Below are positions 1 to 7,781 of a stretch of DNA of 64,000 nt, piece by piece (within the stretch, counting starts at the first letter, position 1; each line of letters opens with the position of its first letter). This DNA comes from Rhizobium bangladeshense (lineage in GTDB: Bacteria; Pseudomonadota; Alphaproteobacteria; Rhizobiales; Rhizobiaceae), in the NCBI RefSeq assembly GCF_001662075.1, contig NZ_LYPL01000016.1, forward strand, positions 99,022 to 163,021. Reading direction: 5' to 3'. Under the pieces are notes generated by a model. The model ran no database searches. It was not told where the DNA came from and saw only the letters and a program-made list of their open reading frames with translations. Made by a program: the position numbers and the translations under genes.

Positions 1-757
1 CCGTTATCACAAGGACTGGCAATCCTTCCGCAGCGCCGGAAAATTCCATCAGCTGATCGAATTCGGCCGGGTGTTGCCGAAGATCCGCCGCACCGTGCTG
101 CGCCATCTCGACACCGGTGCGGAGGATGTGAAGGGCGTGCTTGCGGCTTTGACGACGCTGCTCGACGAGGCGCATCTGCGGGTCGGCAACCAGGCCTATG
201 TCAGGGAGAACGGCACCTATGGCGCAACGACGCTGTTGAAGCGGCACCTGAAGATCGTTGACGGGCGGATCGAGCTGAAGTTCCGCGCCAAGGGCGGCAA
301 GCGTGTCCAGCGCAGCCTCAAGCATCCCAGGCTGCAGAAGATCCTGGAAGAGATTGCCGATCTGCCCGGCCGCCAGCTGTTCGTCTGGAAGGATGAAGGC
401 GGGGCGCTGAAGCCGGTCGATTCCGGCCGGCTGAATGCCTATCTGGCCGAGATATCGGGCATTCCGATCTCCGCCAAGACGTTTCGCACCTGGGCCGGAT
501 CGCTGGCGGCCTTCGGCATGGCGCGCGAAAGAATTGCCGCCGGCCGCCGGCCGACGGTCAAGGAAATGTCGGAGGCGGCGGCTGAGGCGCTGCACAATAC
601 ACCGGCAATTTCACGCTCGAGCTACATCCATCCGGCGATCATCGCGCTCGCCGGCAATGACCATCCTGTGATCGAGGGTCGCAACGAGCCGCTGCGGGGC
701 TTGCGGGCGGAGGAAAACAGGCTACTTGATTTCCTGACACGCGAGATCGAGGAATGA
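1..757 (+). CDS. DNA topoisomerase IB (5' end outside window)
   Basis: C-terminal part of a poxvirus-type topoisomerase IB, which nicks one DNA strand through a 3'-phosphotyrosine link and relaxes supercoils without ATP. The frame is open from base 2, so the start lies upstream of the window. The family pattern is visible: a basic segment with KFRAKGGKR near 280-305, an alpha-helical catalytic part with KTFRTWAGSLAA at about 476-511, and SRSSYIHPAI, whose Tyr codon at 623-625 is the expected nucleophile. The stop overlaps the next start (ATGA), so translation is probably coupled to the LigD-type polymerase gene. Family assignment is firm; the functional link to end joining is inferred from the overlap. 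Confidence 0.9.
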   Translation, partial: RYHKDWQSFRSAGKFHQLIEFGRVLPKIRRTVLRHLDTGAEDVKGVLAALTTLLDEAHLRVGNQAYVRENGTYGATTLLKRHLKIVDGRIELKFRAKGGKRVQRSLKHPRLQKILEEIADLPGRQLFVWKDEGGALKPVDSGRLNAYLAEISGIPISAKTFRTWAGSLAAFGMARERIAAGRRPTVKEMSEAAAEALHNTPAISRSSYIHPAIIALAGNDHPVIEGRNEPLRGLRAEENRLLDFLTREIEE

Positions 758-1632
758 GCCCTGCAAACCCGCCGACATCGGACGTATCCCTGACCCATCC
801 CGACCGGCTTTACTGGCCGGACGAGGGTGTGACCAAGCAGAAGCTGGCGGATTATTACGCCGCTGTCTGGCGTTTCATGGCGCCTTATCTCGTCAACCGG
901 CCGTTGGCGCTGTTGCGCCTGCCGGACGGCATTAAAAGCCACCAGCGGTTTTTCCAGAAACACGGCTGGAAAGGCATGAATTCCCATATCGAGGAGATCG
1001 CCGACCCTGAGGACGCGGACGGCGAGAGACTGCTGCGCATTTCCAATTTCGACGGGCTTGTCGCGCTGGTGCAATCGGCGGCGCTTGAAATTCACCCCTG
1101 GGGTACGACGACCGATCATTGGGAAAGACCCGATATGATCATCATGGATCTCGATCCCGGCGAGGACGTGGCTTGGAGCGCGGTGACATTGGCCGCGCTT
1201 GACGTAAAGTCGCGGCTGGAAGCCCGCGGGCTTGCCGCCTTCGTCAAGACCTCAGGCGGCAAGGGGCTGCATGTGGTGACGCCGCTTGCGCCGAAGGCCG
1301 GCTGGGCCGAGGTGAAGGATTTCGCCCATACGCTCGCCGAAAGCATGTCGGCCGATGCGCCGGAGAAATATCTGGCAACCGCGACGAGGGCAAAACGCGG
1401 TGGGCATATCTATATCGATTATCTCCGCAACGGCCGCGGCAGCACGGCGGTCGCGCCCTATTCGACGCGGGCCCGACCGGGCGCGCCGGTGTCGATGCCG
1501 CTCGATTGGTCCGACCTGAAGGAACTCAGCGGTCCGGTCGCCTTCACTCTCGCCAATGTGCCGCAACGGCTTGAGACCAGGCCGCGCGATCCCTGGGGTG
1601 ATTTCTTCGAGGCAGCCGTGCCGCTGCCATGA
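754..1632 (+). CDS. Stand-alone LigD-type polymerase/primase (NHEJ polymerase domain)
   Basis: A 292-residue protein that is only the archaeo-eukaryotic-primase-like polymerase domain of LigD, which in NHEJ fills gaps and adds ribonucleotides at broken ends. The metal-binding DLDPG motif is at residues 132-136 (Asp132 and Asp134), followed by KTSGGKGLHVVTPL and YIDYLRNGRGSTAVAPYS, all typical of the family. No ligase or phosphoesterase domain is attached. It starts inside the stop of the topoisomerase IB gene (ATGA), implying a two-gene operon. The full three-domain LigD lies about 41 kb away on the other strand, so this is a paralogue and not its split half. Confidence 0.92.
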   Translation: MSPANPPTSDVSLTHPDRLYWPDEGVTKQKLADYYAAVWRFMAPYLVNRPLALLRLPDGIKSHQRFFQKHGWKGMNSHIEEIADPEDADGERLLRISNFDGLVALVQSAALEIHPWGTTTDHWERPDMIIMDLDPGEDVAWSAVTLAALDVKSRLEARGLAAFVKTSGGKGLHVVTPLAPKAGWAEVKDFAHTLAESMSADAPEKYLATATRAKRGGHIYIDYLRNGRGSTAVAPYSTRARPGAPVSMPLDWSDLKELSGPVAFTLANVPQRLETRPRDPWGDFFEAAVPLP

Positions 1633-1641
1633 ATGGCCCGC

Positions 1642-2367
1642 TCATTCCGTGCTGTCGAGCTCGGGATAATGTCTGAAAATCCCTTCCTCGTTGAAGGTGA
1701 GGCGGCGAGGGGAGGCCAGATAGCGAGCGATGTTCGGCCGTTTTGCCACTGCAGCATGCAGGGTCAGCAGAGCAGGATAATCGGCCTTGCTTTTGGCCAT
1801 GGCTTTCGGAAAGGCATAGGTCAGGCCTTCGATCACCTGGAAGAGCGAAAGGTCGATATAGGTCAGCGCGTCGCCGACCATGTGGCCGGGACCATGAGGG
1901 TTCTGCCGCAGCACACGCTCGAAATAACCAAGGTATTTCGGAATGCGCTGGCTGATAAAGGCCGCCGAGCGGGCCTTCGCCTCCTGCTTCTGCTCTTCGT
2001 AATATCGCCCCATGTCGATCGGGTGATGCGTGTCGTGCACTTCGGCGACGAAATCGGTGACGGTAAGCTGCAGGCCGTTGGCGACATGACGAAGGCCCTC
2101 ATCCCCAGGCGCAAGCCCCAGCCTCGGACCGAGATAAAACAGGATGTTGGCGACATGCGGGATAATGAGATCGCCTTCCTTCAGGAAGGGTGGCGCGAAG
2201 GGAATATGCGGTTCGCTTTCGCTTTCCAGGATCTCGAACATGGCGCCGGTGCCGCGGCCGGGGTCACGGGTAATGTCGACATAATCGGCGCCAGCCTCTT
2301 CCAGTGCCAGCCGGACGAACTCGCCGCGCCCCTGGATGCCGTCCCAATAATAAAGCTCATAGGCCAT
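1642..2367 (-). CDS. Glutathione S-transferase family protein
   Basis: A 241-residue cytosolic GST-like protein, expected to conjugate or exchange glutathione. The N-terminal thioredoxin-like domain begins ELYYWDGIQGRGEFVRLALEE, and later PFLKEGDLIIPHVANIL corresponds to the region that binds the gamma-glutamyl part of glutathione. The C-terminal all-helical domain has MGRYYEEQKQEA and a YIDLSLFQ stretch. It runs convergently to the polymerase gene with about 10 bp between stops and lies just downstream of the DUF3175 gene on the same strand, so the two may be cotranscribed. The exact GST class and substrate cannot be told from sequence. Confidence 0.85.
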   Translation of the reverse strand: MAYELYYWDGIQGRGEFVRLALEEAGADYVDITRDPGRGTGAMFEILESESEPHIPFAPPFLKEGDLIIPHVANILFYLGPRLGLAPGDEGLRHVANGLQLTVTDFVAEVHDTHHPIDMGRYYEEQKQEAKARSAAFISQRIPKYLGYFERVLRQNPHGPGHMVGDALTYIDLSLFQVIEGLTYAFPKAMAKSKADYPALLTLHAAVAKRPNIARYLASPRRLTFNEEGIFRHYPELDSTE

Positions 2368-2373
2368 CTCAGC

Positions 2374-2664
2374 TCAATCCTTCGGTTTACGACCGAAGTC
2401 TTTTCGCAGTTCGTCCTTGGCTTCTTCAAGGGTGGCCCGCCGCTTTTTCGTCAATTGGTCGCCGGCGCGGTTGATGTAAAAGGTCAGCATCGACATGGCC
2501 GCGCGAAACGGACTCGACTTGCGGCGATGGCTCTCCTCGGCCGAATGCTTGACCGAGCGGGCAATCTTCTTAGGGTCGTCGGATTTGAACACGCCTTCCT
2601 TCAGGTCCATTGCGTCGCTGTGTTCGGTGACATCCTGCGACCATTTCTTCTTCGATTTGGCCAT
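2374..2664 (-). CDS. DUF3175 family protein
   Basis: A 96-residue basic protein that fits the DUF3175 family: KKKWSQDVTEHSDAMDLKEG near the start, DPKKIARSVKHSAEESHRRKSSPFRAAMSM in two overlapping blocks in the middle, and INRAGDQLTKKRRATLEEAKDEL-type C-terminus. Function is unknown. The family is common in soil alphaproteobacteria, often next to Ku/LigD or stress genes. Six bases separate it from the GST gene downstream, consistent with an operon. No signal peptide or membrane segment is seen. Confidence 0.8.
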   Translation of the reverse strand: MAKSKKKWSQDVTEHSDAMDLKEGVFKSDDPKKIARSVKHSAEESHRRKSSPFRAAMSMLTFYINRAGDQLTKKRRATLEEAKDELRKDFGRKPKD

Positions 2665-2718
2665 GTTGAAATCCTCTGGCGGATACGGGCGGGCAGGCCG
2701 CCGCCGTTTCCGCCATCG

Positions 2719-3033
2719 TTAGTGGTGGCTGTGGTGCTCGTTGCGTTTGCGCGTTGCTGCCGCCTTCTTGGCCGAGGCGGACCGCTCCTCTTTCGATCGC
2801 GCCGCCGATGCAGCGCCGCCGGCGCGGCCGCCCTTTTCTGAGGATTCATGCGTATCCTTCTTGCCGCGGCCGGACCCGGATTTGTTGCCGCCGCCGCTTT
2901 CCTTGTTGACCGTCGCCCAGGCACGCCGTTCAGCTTCCTTCTCGGAAACGCCGCGATCCTCGTAGCTTTCCTCGATATGCTCGGCCTTGCGCTTCTGCTT
3001 GTCGGTATAGTCGGATTTGTCTCCTCGCGGCAT
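2719..3033 (-). CDS. Small basic, Lys/Arg/Ala/Ser-rich protein of the 'plasmid stabilization' type
   Basis: A 104-residue, highly charged protein. The N-terminus MPRGDKSDYTDKQKRKAEHI is followed by EESYEDRGVSEKEAERRAWA and TVNKESGGGNKSG, a pattern found in small alphaproteobacterial proteins often annotated as plasmid stabilization protein. The C-terminal half is low-complexity (Ala, Ser, Lys, Arg) and ends in a His-rich tail. The Lys-rich tail suggests nucleic-acid binding, but this is inference; there is no evidence here of any role in plasmid maintenance. It lies upstream of DUF3175 and GST on the same strand, about 55 bp apart. Confidence 0.7.
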   Translation of the reverse strand: MPRGDKSDYTDKQKRKAEHIEESYEDRGVSEKEAERRAWATVNKESGGGNKSGSGRGKKDTHESSEKGGRAGGAASAARSKEERSASAKKAAATRKRNEHHSHH

Positions 3034-3209
3034 CTTTGCCTCCTGTTGTTTGCAAAGCGATGGAATGCGTTTTTAGGAGAATCCAACCGGTGCGGAGCGC
3101 AAAAGTTCCCTCGAAGGCCATTGCCCCGGATTTCGGAACAAAAGTTGATTTTGTCAGGTTTTCGAGGGGAAAACCTGCATAATCCGCCTACAGCAAGGAG
3201 CCGAGAAAC

Positions 3210-3611
3210 ATGGAAAAACACCTCGTCAAAGCCGATCAAACCGGCATGATCGACGTGAACGGCCAGGTATCGCCGGTCACCTACACCGTCAGCTTCAAGG
3301 AGGGAATGGGCCATTCCTTTGAGGTCGATATCCGTCTGATGGCGCCGCGCGACTGGCTGCTGCAGAGGGATTTCAACCGTGATGCCGTGCTGGTCAGCCA
3401 GAGCGGCGCGCATATTCCTGTCTATCACGATGGTGCCAATCATCACGATGGTGCCGACCATCACGGTGACGGTCATCGCGACGGTGGCCGCCTGGATCCC
3501 GCCGAAGCGATTTCGATCGAACTGACGGCGCGCGATGACAGCTGCACCAGCGAGGCTGATCTGATGGGCAAATATCCGGAGTTCGACGGTTTTAGAGCCT
3601 TTCCTGGTTAG
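3210..3611 (+). CDS. Hypothetical protein with His/Asp/Gly repeat, C-terminus supplied by a repeat element
   Basis: A 133-residue protein that I do not recognise. It has a good ribosome-binding site (AAGGAG, 9 nt before the ATG). Residues about 70-92 form an imperfect tandem of HDGANHHDGADHHGDGHRDGG, which could bind metal ions. The upstream part (VTYTVSFKEGMGHSFEVDI) looks like a small beta-rich domain. The last residues (FRAFPG) and the stop codon fall inside the left arm of the inverted-repeat element at 3591-3867, so the native C-terminus may have been altered by insertion of that element. Confidence 0.55.
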   Translation: MEKHLVKADQTGMIDVNGQVSPVTYTVSFKEGMGHSFEVDIRLMAPRDWLLQRDFNRDAVLVSQSGAHIPVYHDGANHHDGADHHGDGHRDGGRLDPAEAISIELTARDDSCTSEADLMGKYPEFDGFRAFPG

Positions 3612-3867
3612 ATTGGAACATTCTGCCGGAGCAGGTTTTCGTCAGGGCAGAGGCGATTGGCGACGGGCATACCCCAAGGTATGTCCGAGCCGATCGCCTC
3701 TGATCCTGGCGCAAACATGCCCGGCCCTTCGGGTTGGCTGAAACGGGCCGGCTGATCGACCGGCCGGCTTGGCCGTAGAGTTTGGCTACGACGCGCGCCG
3801 GCCGGTCGACCATCCGACTCCGTTTGAGCCAACAGAATGCTTCAATCTAACCAGGAAAGGCTCTAAA
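3591..3867. repeat. 277-bp inverted-repeat (MITE/RIME-like) element
   Basis: The outer 35 bp (3591-3625, beginning TTTAGAGCCTTTCC) are repeated in inverse orientation at 3833-3867 with two mismatches. The inside holds further dyads: an arm pair around 3646-3702 (CAGAGGCGAT with ATCGCCTCTG) and one around 3752-3813 built on GATCGACCGGCCGG and CCGGCCGGTCGA. No ORF of note lies inside. The structure resembles non-autonomous or intergenic mosaic elements of rhizobia such as RIME, but I cannot confirm membership. Its ends provide stop codons to the ORF on the left and to the response-regulator remnant on the right. Confidence 0.7.
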
Positions 3868-4165
3868 GCCGCTGCTGCAGGGCGGTCTTGACGGCCCGGT
3901 CGAGCGCGGCGCTGTCGAAAGGTTTCGTAAGCAGCACCGAGCCGGAGAAACGATTTGCGTCGGGCAGATCGTTGTCGCCCGTGGCAAAGACCAGACCGAC
4001 CGAGGGAAAGCACTTCCCGCGCTCTGGCGGCAAAGGCCGAACCCATGCCGGGCAGGCCGACATCGACGACGACGATGTCGACGACGGTCTCGACTTCGAT
4101 CTCCTCCCCGAGCGCGCGGCGAAGCGGTCGAACGGAGACCGACCGTCGTCCGCGAGGGCGCCGCC
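3863..4165 (-). pseudogene. Response-regulator receiver domain, frameshifted remnant
   Basis: In one minus-strand frame the sequence reads EIEVETVVDIVVVDVGLPGM, the core beta-strand with the phospho-acceptor Asp of a receiver domain. It then continues in another frame with PSVGLVFATGDNDLPDA and VLLTKPFDSAALDRAVKTAL, the later strands and the conserved Lys of the same domain. The frame changes within about 4000-4020. The N-terminal acidic pair region is not recognisable and the last codon runs into the right arm of the inverted-repeat element. This is a decayed single-domain regulator. Confidence 0.6.
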
Positions 4166-4233
4166 GAGAGGCACGAACACGATCGCCGAGAAGCCAAGCA
4201 AAATGGGAAATCCTCGCATCCCTCTTATCCTCA

Positions 4234-4962
4234 TTACACTGCCACCCAGTTCGCTATCTCGACCACCGCGATGGCGACAAGCACAAGGCCAGCCAGACCG
4301 CCCGTCGCCTGCGAGACGAAGGCCAGCAATTGCGGATGCCTTCTCATCAGATAGGAGATGCAATCGCGGAAGACCACGGCGAGAAGAGCGACCGCGGACA
4401 AGGTCAGAGCGACGCCCATCATCATGGTGGCGGCAAACAGCAGGCCCGTGACGACGACCTGGTGGATCATCGCGAACGTCATCACGAACAGGGTGAGCGG
4501 GCACGGTACCAGGCCGGCGGCAAATCCCAACAGCAGGCCTTCGCCCTCAGCATGCGTGTGGCCGTGCCTGAGGACGGCGGTCAGCACCATCCAGACGCCA
4601 ATGACGCCGAGCAGTCCGCGGCTGACGACCTCGAGCGTCGGAGACGATCCAGCTTCGACGAAGGAATGCGACACCAAGGGAAGGGCAAACAGGGCGATCA
4701 CGACCGCCATCGTGACATGGGTGAAGGAAAGCGCGAGCGACACGAGAAGAGCCTTATGCGCCTGCGTCGACGATCCAGCGAGATAGGTGGCAAGCACCGA
4801 CTTGCTGTGGCCGGGCGTCATCGCATGAACGGCTCCGAAGACGATTCCCATCGGCAGGAATGCCAGGAACGACGCCCAGCCGCCGCCAGCGGCGTGGTCC
4901 TTTATATGACCTGCAAAGGTCAGATAGATTTCCCGCTGGATGTCGACGATCTGCTGGAGCAT
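4234..4962 (-). CDS. Nickel/cobalt transporter-type membrane protein (NiCoT/RcnA-like)
   Basis: A 242-residue polytopic membrane protein. The segment GIVFGAVHAMTPGHSKSVLA carries the HxMTPGH signature of the RcnA/UreH/NiCoT superfamily of divalent-metal carriers, and RHGHTHAEGEG forms a His-rich cytoplasmic loop. About six hydrophobic segments are visible. RcnA members export Ni and Co; whether this one exports or imports is not decided by sequence. It lies downstream of the MFS/chrA/chrB genes on the same strand, after a 160-bp gap, so it belongs to the metal-resistance block by position. Confidence 0.75.
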   Translation of the reverse strand: MLQQIVDIQREIYLTFAGHIKDHAAGGGWASFLAFLPMGIVFGAVHAMTPGHSKSVLATYLAGSSTQAHKALLVSLALSFTHVTMAVVIALFALPLVSHSFVEAGSSPTLEVVSRGLLGVIGVWMVLTAVLRHGHTHAEGEGLLLGFAAGLVPCPLTLFVMTFAMIHQVVVTGLLFAATMMMGVALTLSAVALLAVVFRDCISYLMRRHPQLLAFVSQATGGLAGLVLVAIAVVEIANWVAV

Positions 4963-5122
4963 CAGGCTAGTCCGGTGCCTCCGAGGGGAAGACGGCGGAC
5001 TCTACGCCGACGACCACCTCTGGGACAAGTCAGTGACGGCGGCCTTTCGGCTCCTCCATCCGGAAAAGAAGGCCGTCAGTCTCGACGCCCGCCATCAGCT
5101 TCTTCCGCGGCAGCTTGGACGG

Positions 5123-6319
5123 CTAACCTTCCTCAGGCGGTTTGAGGTGCCGGAACTGCCATAGCAGCAGCAGGTCATAGGTGATTTTCATTGAGGCGCA
5201 GATGAGGAGCGGCCAAGCCCGATAGGATGCAGCAAAGAGAGCGCCCGCGAGTGCAGGGCTGGCCGCCGCTGCCAAACTTCGGGGCACCGACGTGAAGCTT
5301 GCGGCCGCGGCCCTCTCCGCCTCGGTGACAACAGCCATCACGTAGGAAGAGCGGGTCGGCACATCCATCTGCGAGAGCGCCGCTCGAATGAGCAGCAATG
5401 TGATGGTGAGGGGCAAGGTGGGTGCGAATGCGGCGAGGCCAAGGGCAATGCTGGACGGAATGTGGGTGAACACCATGGTATTGACCAGTCCAACCCGCTT
5501 CGACAGCCAGGCGGCGACAGGAAACGAGAACGCCGACAGCACTCCGGTCCAAAAGAAAAACAGTCCGGCCTGGGAGAGCGAAAGATCGAATCGTTCGAAC
5601 AGCCACAGGGCGAGCAGGGACTGCACCACGAAACCTCCCGCGAAAGCATCAAGACTGAAGAGGGTTGCAAGCTTCAGGACGATGGCGCGTGAAGGTCCGA
5701 GTGACGCCGGATTGCCGGCGTCGTGTTTCACCGGGCGAGGCGGTATGCGAGCATAAAAAACGCCACCGAGAATGCCGACGAGCGCATAGGCAATGAACAT
5801 AAGCTTGATCGAAGTCAGTTGCGCTATCCCCAGCCGAGTCATCACGTCGGGCAGCGCCGCGGCGAGCGCGCCGCCGGCGCTTGCGAGCGCCCCGACGAGG
5901 CTGTAACGGGCGAACATCCTCGTCCGATCCGCGCTGGCCGCCTCGCGGGCGAGCACCGCATGCTCAAGGGGCACGAAGATGCTCACGCTGCCGGCCGAAG
6001 GATTGATGGTGCCGGCAAACGCGACCACCAGCAGCAACCAATAATCGTTGGTCATGGGCACGGCGATACCGGTTGCGACCATCAGGGCAGCGGCCGCCAG
6101 AAGCAAGCGGCGGAGATCATGACGCGCACCAAGAAATCCGATGACGATGGTCAGGAGCGCAGAGCCAAAGAGCGACACCGTGGCGATTACACCAACCTGC
6201 AGGGGCGACAGGCCGAGAGCCAGCAAATAGACCGGCAACAGGATGGCGACGAACCCGTCGCCGAAGTCGCGCAAAGAGCGGGCTGCGAAGAGCCATGTGA
6301 TCGGCTGAATGCTGCGCAT
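5123..6319 (-). CDS. Major facilitator superfamily transporter
   Basis: A 398-residue MFS permease with about 12 hydrophobic segments. It opens with FAARSLRDFGDGFVAILLPV and has the loop 2-3 type sequence GFLGARHDLRRLL, a version of the MFS signature. A good Shine-Dalgarno (AGGTAAGGA) precedes the ATG. It is 30 bp downstream of chrA on the same strand, so it is probably cotranscribed with chrB-chrA. MFS carriers found in chromate clusters are often annotated as ChrC-like or general efflux proteins; the substrate cannot be read from sequence. Confidence 0.82.
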   Translation of the reverse strand: MRSIQPITWLFAARSLRDFGDGFVAILLPVYLLALGLSPLQVGVIATVSLFGSALLTIVIGFLGARHDLRRLLLAAAALMVATGIAVPMTNDYWLLLVVAFAGTINPSAGSVSIFVPLEHAVLAREAASADRTRMFARYSLVGALASAGGALAAALPDVMTRLGIAQLTSIKLMFIAYALVGILGGVFYARIPPRPVKHDAGNPASLGPSRAIVLKLATLFSLDAFAGGFVVQSLLALWLFERFDLSLSQAGLFFFWTGVLSAFSFPVAAWLSKRVGLVNTMVFTHIPSSIALGLAAFAPTLPLTITLLLIRAALSQMDVPTRSSYVMAVVTEAERAAAASFTSVPRSLAAAASPALAGALFAASYRAWPLLICASMKITYDLLLLWQFRHLKPPEEG

Positions 6320-6349
6320 TCCTTACCTGCTTCAATTATAGTTCGCGCT

Positions 6350-7762
6350 CTACACCCAGCCGACGAGCAGACCGTAGAGAAGCCCGAGGATAGCGCAGGC
6401 GGCGAGCACCGTCAGCATGCCGACCTTGAAGCGGAACACGGCAATGACGGCCGCCAAGGTCAGGATCAGCGACGGGAGGTTGACGGAACTCAGCATCGGC
6501 AGGTCAACGGTCATCCCGAAGCCGCGCGCTTCCTGGAGTTCGCCGAACAGCACATGCAGCGCGAACCACACCGCAAGGTTCAAAATGACCCCGACGACGG
6601 CCGCGGTAATTGCCGCCAGCGCTGCGGAGAGCGCCTTGTTGTTGCGCATCGTCTCCATGAACGGCGCGCCCAGGAAAATCCAGAGAAAGCAGGGGACGAA
6701 GGTCACCCAGGTGGTCAACAGGCCGCCGAGCGTGCCCGCCAGCAACGGATTGAGGAAACCCGGCGCGCGATAGGCGCCCATGAAACCGACAAACTGCGTC
6801 ACCATGATCAGCGGGCCGGGCGTGGTCTCTGCCATGCCGAGGCCGTCGAGCATCTCGCCGGGCTTCAGCCAGTGGTATTGTTCCACCGCCTGTTGGGCGA
6901 CGTAGGACAGGACGGCATAGGCGCCGCCGAACGTGACCATCGCCATTTTCGAGAAGAAGATCGAGATATCGGTGAAGATGTTGCCCTGGCCGAGTAAAAG
7001 CAGCAGGGCGAAAACCGGTCCTCCCCAGAGCAGCAAGCCGACCGCAGCCACCTTGAGGGACCAACTGGCCGGCGGGCGGGCGTGGGCGGGGACGTCTTCG
7101 CCGAGAAGACTATCGGCGTCGGCGACCTGTTTGCTTCCGACCTTGCCGTGGCCATTGCCCGCCCGGAACGCTGCCCAGCCGGCCCGGCCACCGACATAGC
7201 CCACGACGCCGGCAACCAGGACGACGAGCGGGAAGGGGGCGTGAAACAGGAAGAGAGCAAGGAACGCTGCGACGGCAAGACCAATCATCACATTGTTCCT
7301 GAGGGCCCGCCTGCCGATACGCAGGACGGCGTCGAGCACGATCGCCAGCACCGCAGCCTTCAATCCGAAGAACAGCGCCTGGACGGCTCCGACATTGCCC
7401 AAAATCGCGTAGATCCAGCTCAGCGCCATAATGGCAACGGCGCCTGGCAGCACGAACAAGGTCCCCGCCACCAGTCCGCCTTTGGTCTTGTGCAGCAGCC
7501 AGCCGATATAGATCGCAAGCTGTTGCGCCTCCGGGCCTGGCAAAAGCGTGCAATAGTTCAGCGCATGCAGGAACCGCGTCTCGCCGATCCAGCGCTTCTC
7601 CTCGACGATAATGCGATGCATCATCGCAATCTGTCCGGCGGGACCGCCGAAGCTTAGGGCGGCCACCCGTGCCCACACGCGCAACGCTTCGGCGAAGGAA
7701 ATGCCGTGGGAGGGCGCGTCGGGGCTCTGGATCGGGGTGGAGTCGAGATCGATTTTGTTCAT
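6350..7762 (-). CDS. chrA: Chromate transporter ChrA (two-domain, CHR family)
   Basis: A 470-residue inner-membrane carrier that exports chromate from the cytoplasm. It has the duplicated CHR architecture: the N-terminal half carries LSFGGPAGQIAMMHRIIVEE and the C-terminal half MVTFGGAYAVLSYVAQQAVE, followed by PGPLIMVTQFVGFMGAYRAPG. I chose the ATG at 7762 (MNKIDLDSTP) because an upstream extension to 7882 overlaps chrB and has no family similarity. It sits 19 bp downstream of chrB on the same strand, the usual chrBA order. Confidence 0.93.
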   Translation of the reverse strand: MNKIDLDSTPIQSPDAPSHGISFAEALRVWARVAALSFGGPAGQIAMMHRIIVEEKRWIGETRFLHALNYCTLLPGPEAQQLAIYIGWLLHKTKGGLVAGTLFVLPGAVAIMALSWIYAILGNVGAVQALFFGLKAAVLAIVLDAVLRIGRRALRNNVMIGLAVAAFLALFLFHAPFPLVVLVAGVVGYVGGRAGWAAFRAGNGHGKVGSKQVADADSLLGEDVPAHARPPASWSLKVAAVGLLLWGGPVFALLLLLGQGNIFTDISIFFSKMAMVTFGGAYAVLSYVAQQAVEQYHWLKPGEMLDGLGMAETTPGPLIMVTQFVGFMGAYRAPGFLNPLLAGTLGGLLTTWVTFVPCFLWIFLGAPFMETMRNNKALSAALAAITAAVVGVILNLAVWFALHVLFGELQEARGFGMTVDLPMLSSVNLPSLILTLAAVIAVFRFKVGMLTVLAACAILGLLYGLLVGWV

Positions 7763-7781
7763 GGTGAGTGTCCGTACGTCA

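Noticed and set aside
1633..2841. Plus-strand frame of 402 codons opposite GST and DUF3175
   Set aside because: Covers two well-supported genes on the other strand and shows no recognisable motif.
3955..5145. Plus-strand frame opposite the response-regulator remnant and Ni/Co transporter
   Set aside because: Arg/Gln/Asp-rich shadow, with no Shine-Dalgarno or family resemblance.
5723..6997. Long plus-strand frame opposite the MFS and chrA genes
   Set aside because: Antisense shadow; the amino-acid composition is charge-biased and no motif is visible.
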